8,044 nt of DNA from an uncultured Alistipes sp. (GTDB lineage Bacteria; Bacteroidota; Bacteroidia; Bacteroidales; Rikenellaceae). The stretch lies in assembly GCA_934754975.1 (NCBI GenBank), contig CAKVKI010000118.1, positions 1 through 8,044 of the forward strand, in the 5' to 3' direction. Below the pieces are notes generated by a model, which was not told the DNA's origin, ran no database searches, and saw nothing but the letters and a program-made list of their open reading frames with translations. Position 1 is the stretch's first letter. Each line of letters opens with the position of its first letter. The position numbers and the translations under genes are program-made. Of the stretch, positions 7,488 to 8,044 are shown in pieces.

Positions 7488-7548
7488 AATGCGATGTCGT
7501 TTGTCTTGTTTGTGCGTCCGGGTGTTTTTTTCTTTGCTGTCGGAATTA

Positions 7549-7556
7549 TAAACGTA
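7549..7556 (-). promoter_or_regulatory. Weak -7-like element TACGTTTA for SusC transcription
   Basis: TACGTTTA matches the Bacteroidota -7 consensus TAnnTTTG except at the last base, and overlaps a TATAAT-like sequence. Transcription would begin near 7541, upstream of the candidate leader peptide and hairpins. The expected TTTG at about -33 is missing, so this is only a candidate. Activator-dependent PUL promoters often have poor -33 elements. Confidence 0.18.
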
Positions 7557-7644
7557 ATTTCTTTTTGTTGCTGTAAGGTTGTTCTTTCGGAGGGATGGCG
7601 GCCTGAAAGAAAAGTCTGTACCGACTGATGCCGGGATTTTGAGT

Positions 7645-7659
7645 CCGATAATTATTCGG
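7645..7659. promoter_or_regulatory. Near-palindrome CCGATAATTATTCGG, possible operator
   Basis: Half-sites CCGA and TCGG flank a TAATTA core, with one extra T breaking exact symmetry. It lies about 300 bp upstream of the SusC start and 13 bp from a second, perfect AT palindrome. A DNA-binding regulator dimer could use it, but no regulator gene is visible and AT-rich DNA produces such palindromes by chance. Confidence 0.2.
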
Positions 7660-7672
7660 GATATTCTCCGTT

Positions 7673-7684
7673 TATTATATAATA
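7673..7684. promoter_or_regulatory. Perfect 12-bp palindrome TATTATATAATA
   Basis: The twelve bases equal their own reverse complement, and a second small palindrome (GTATAC, 7686-7691) follows. The AT-rich site could be an operator, part of a promoter, or chance. There is no match to a regulator motif that I recognise. Confidence 0.2.
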
Positions 7685-7727
7685 GGTATACGAACAGCGC
7701 ATTTTGGAAGGGCGGTGTATGCTCCTG

Positions 7728-7742
7728 CCGCATCGGATGCGG
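7728..7742. repeat. Short hairpin CCGCAT-CGG-ATGCGG in a GC-rich intergenic patch
   Basis: A perfect six-pair inverted repeat with a three-base loop. Further small inverted repeats follow: CGGCA (7772-7776) with TGCCG (7786-7790), and CCGGA (7779-7783) with TCCGG (7791-7795). The patch (about 7692-7830) is clearly GC-richer than the sequence to its right. It could be a small structured RNA, a REP-like element or decayed coding sequence. Only one copy of each is present here, so a repeat family cannot be shown. Confidence 0.3.
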
Positions 7743-7895
7743 GGCAACGGCCCGTATTGCAGCGAAATGCCCGGCACGCCGGATATGCCGTCCGGAAAAC
7801 GGAACGCCCGATTTCCCGATAAGCAGGGAATGAGGTGTGCGCTGTAAAGTCAGTCATTATTTGCTTTTGTTTGTTTTTCTTATCTTTTCCAGGGG

Positions 7896-7927
7896 TGAAT
7901 TTATATTTATTTTTTGTATTTGCAAAA
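7896..7927 (-). promoter_or_regulatory. Weak leftward promoter-like pair (TTTTG, 19 nt, TAAATTCA)
   Basis: On the minus strand TTTTG (7927-7923) is followed after 19 nt by TAAATTCA (7903-7896). The -33 element and spacing fit the Bacteroidota pattern, but the -7 element matches only four of the six fixed positions. If real, transcription would start near 7889 and give SusC a leader of more than 500 nt, or serve a small RNA ending at the hairpin near 7441-7464. Confidence 0.15.
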
Positions 7928-8044
7928 TTTCTTGCCGAAAATTTTCTTTTTGTAGCAATATTTTAATATATTCGCAAAGTCAAGTAAAGGTTTTTGCACT
8001 CTTTTATCTTGCATCTGCCGGACGATTTACACTGAAAATAAGCT

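Larger units (their letters stand above)
7353..8044. other. Long non-coding region upstream of SusC
   Basis: No convincing protein or tRNA gene is visible on either strand in these roughly 690 bases. The short ORFs present lack any domain or signal peptide and overlap each other on opposite strands. Left to right, the region holds the SusC leader hairpins, AT-rich palindromes near 7645-7691, a GC-rich patch with small hairpins (about 7692-7830), and an AT-rich stretch (about 7857-8000). The size suits a regulated PUL promoter with a long 5' UTR. A gene may start just beyond base 8044 on either strand. Confidence 0.6.

Noticed and set aside
7452..7733. 93-residue minus-strand ORF in the SusC leader
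   Set aside because: Its translation is low-complexity and basic with no family features, and it crosses AT-rich regulatory DNA; only its last 11 codons are considered, as a possible leader peptide.
7579..7833. 84-residue plus-strand ORF in the intergenic region
   Set aside because: The composition is Arg/Cys-rich without a domain, it overlaps palindromes and the GC-rich patch, and there is no promoter or initiation signal.
7675..7857. Possible 60-residue minus-strand gene, preceded by A-rich DNA and a weak promoter-like motif
   Set aside because: The translation has no recognisable domain, signal peptide or coding-like composition, and the opposite strand carries an equally long ORF; kept only as a remote possibility.
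7949..7974. Plus-strand promoter-like TTTG and TATATTCG near the right end
   Set aside because: The -7-like element is good but the spacer is only 14 nt instead of about 19-21, and no gene start follows inside the window.
7353..8044. Invertible promoter, CRISPR array, tRNA, or insertion sequence in the upstream region
   Set aside because: I saw no long flanking inverted repeats, regularly spaced repeats, cloverleaf or transposase remains.

Overview
The window is a fragment of a polysaccharide utilization locus (PUL) from a member of the Bacteroidota. It has a SusC/RagA-type TonB-dependent transporter followed directly by a SusD/RagB-type lipoprotein, lipoprotein signal peptides with acidic or polar residues after the lipid cysteine, and no Shine-Dalgarno-like purine runs before the starts. 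The coding sequence is GC-rich with strong GC bias at third positions, while the intergenic DNA is AT-rich. This fits an Alistipes/Rikenellaceae-like gut bacterium better than AT-richer Bacteroides, but the genus is an inference from composition only.

All recognisable genes lie on the minus strand and read right to left: SusC-like transporter (7352-4239), SusD-like glycan-binding lipoprotein (4226-2415), calcineurin-like metallophosphoesterase lipoprotein (2395-851), and the start of a fourth lipoprotein with two FN3-like repeats (826 to beyond base 1). Gaps are 12, 19 and 24 nt, with no terminator seen between genes, so they are very probably one operon. Two starts were placed downstream of the longest possible ORF start, because only the internal ATG puts the signal peptide at the N-terminus.

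The likely division of labour is this. The fourth lipoprotein and SusD capture a ligand at the cell surface, and SusD with SusC import it with TonB-supplied energy. The phosphoesterase removes a phosphate or cleaves a phosphodiester on that ligand or on a host or microbial molecule. No glycoside hydrolase, polysaccharide lyase, sulfatase or regulator lies in the window, so the substrate cannot be named. The phosphoesterase hints at a phosphorylated or phosphodiester-containing ligand.

Bases 7353-8044 hold no convincing protein gene. This long region upstream of SusC contains a terminator-like hairpin in the SusC leader whose loop contains the stop codon of a possible 11-residue leader peptide, a second leader hairpin, AT-rich palindromes, a small GC-rich patch with hairpins and an AT-rich right end with weak promoter-like motifs. 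Within SusC a run of nine G (coding strand) lies near the 5' end, where a one-base slip in either direction would truncate the protein. The G tract and the leader hairpin are the two observations most worth testing. The rest is a conventional PUL core.
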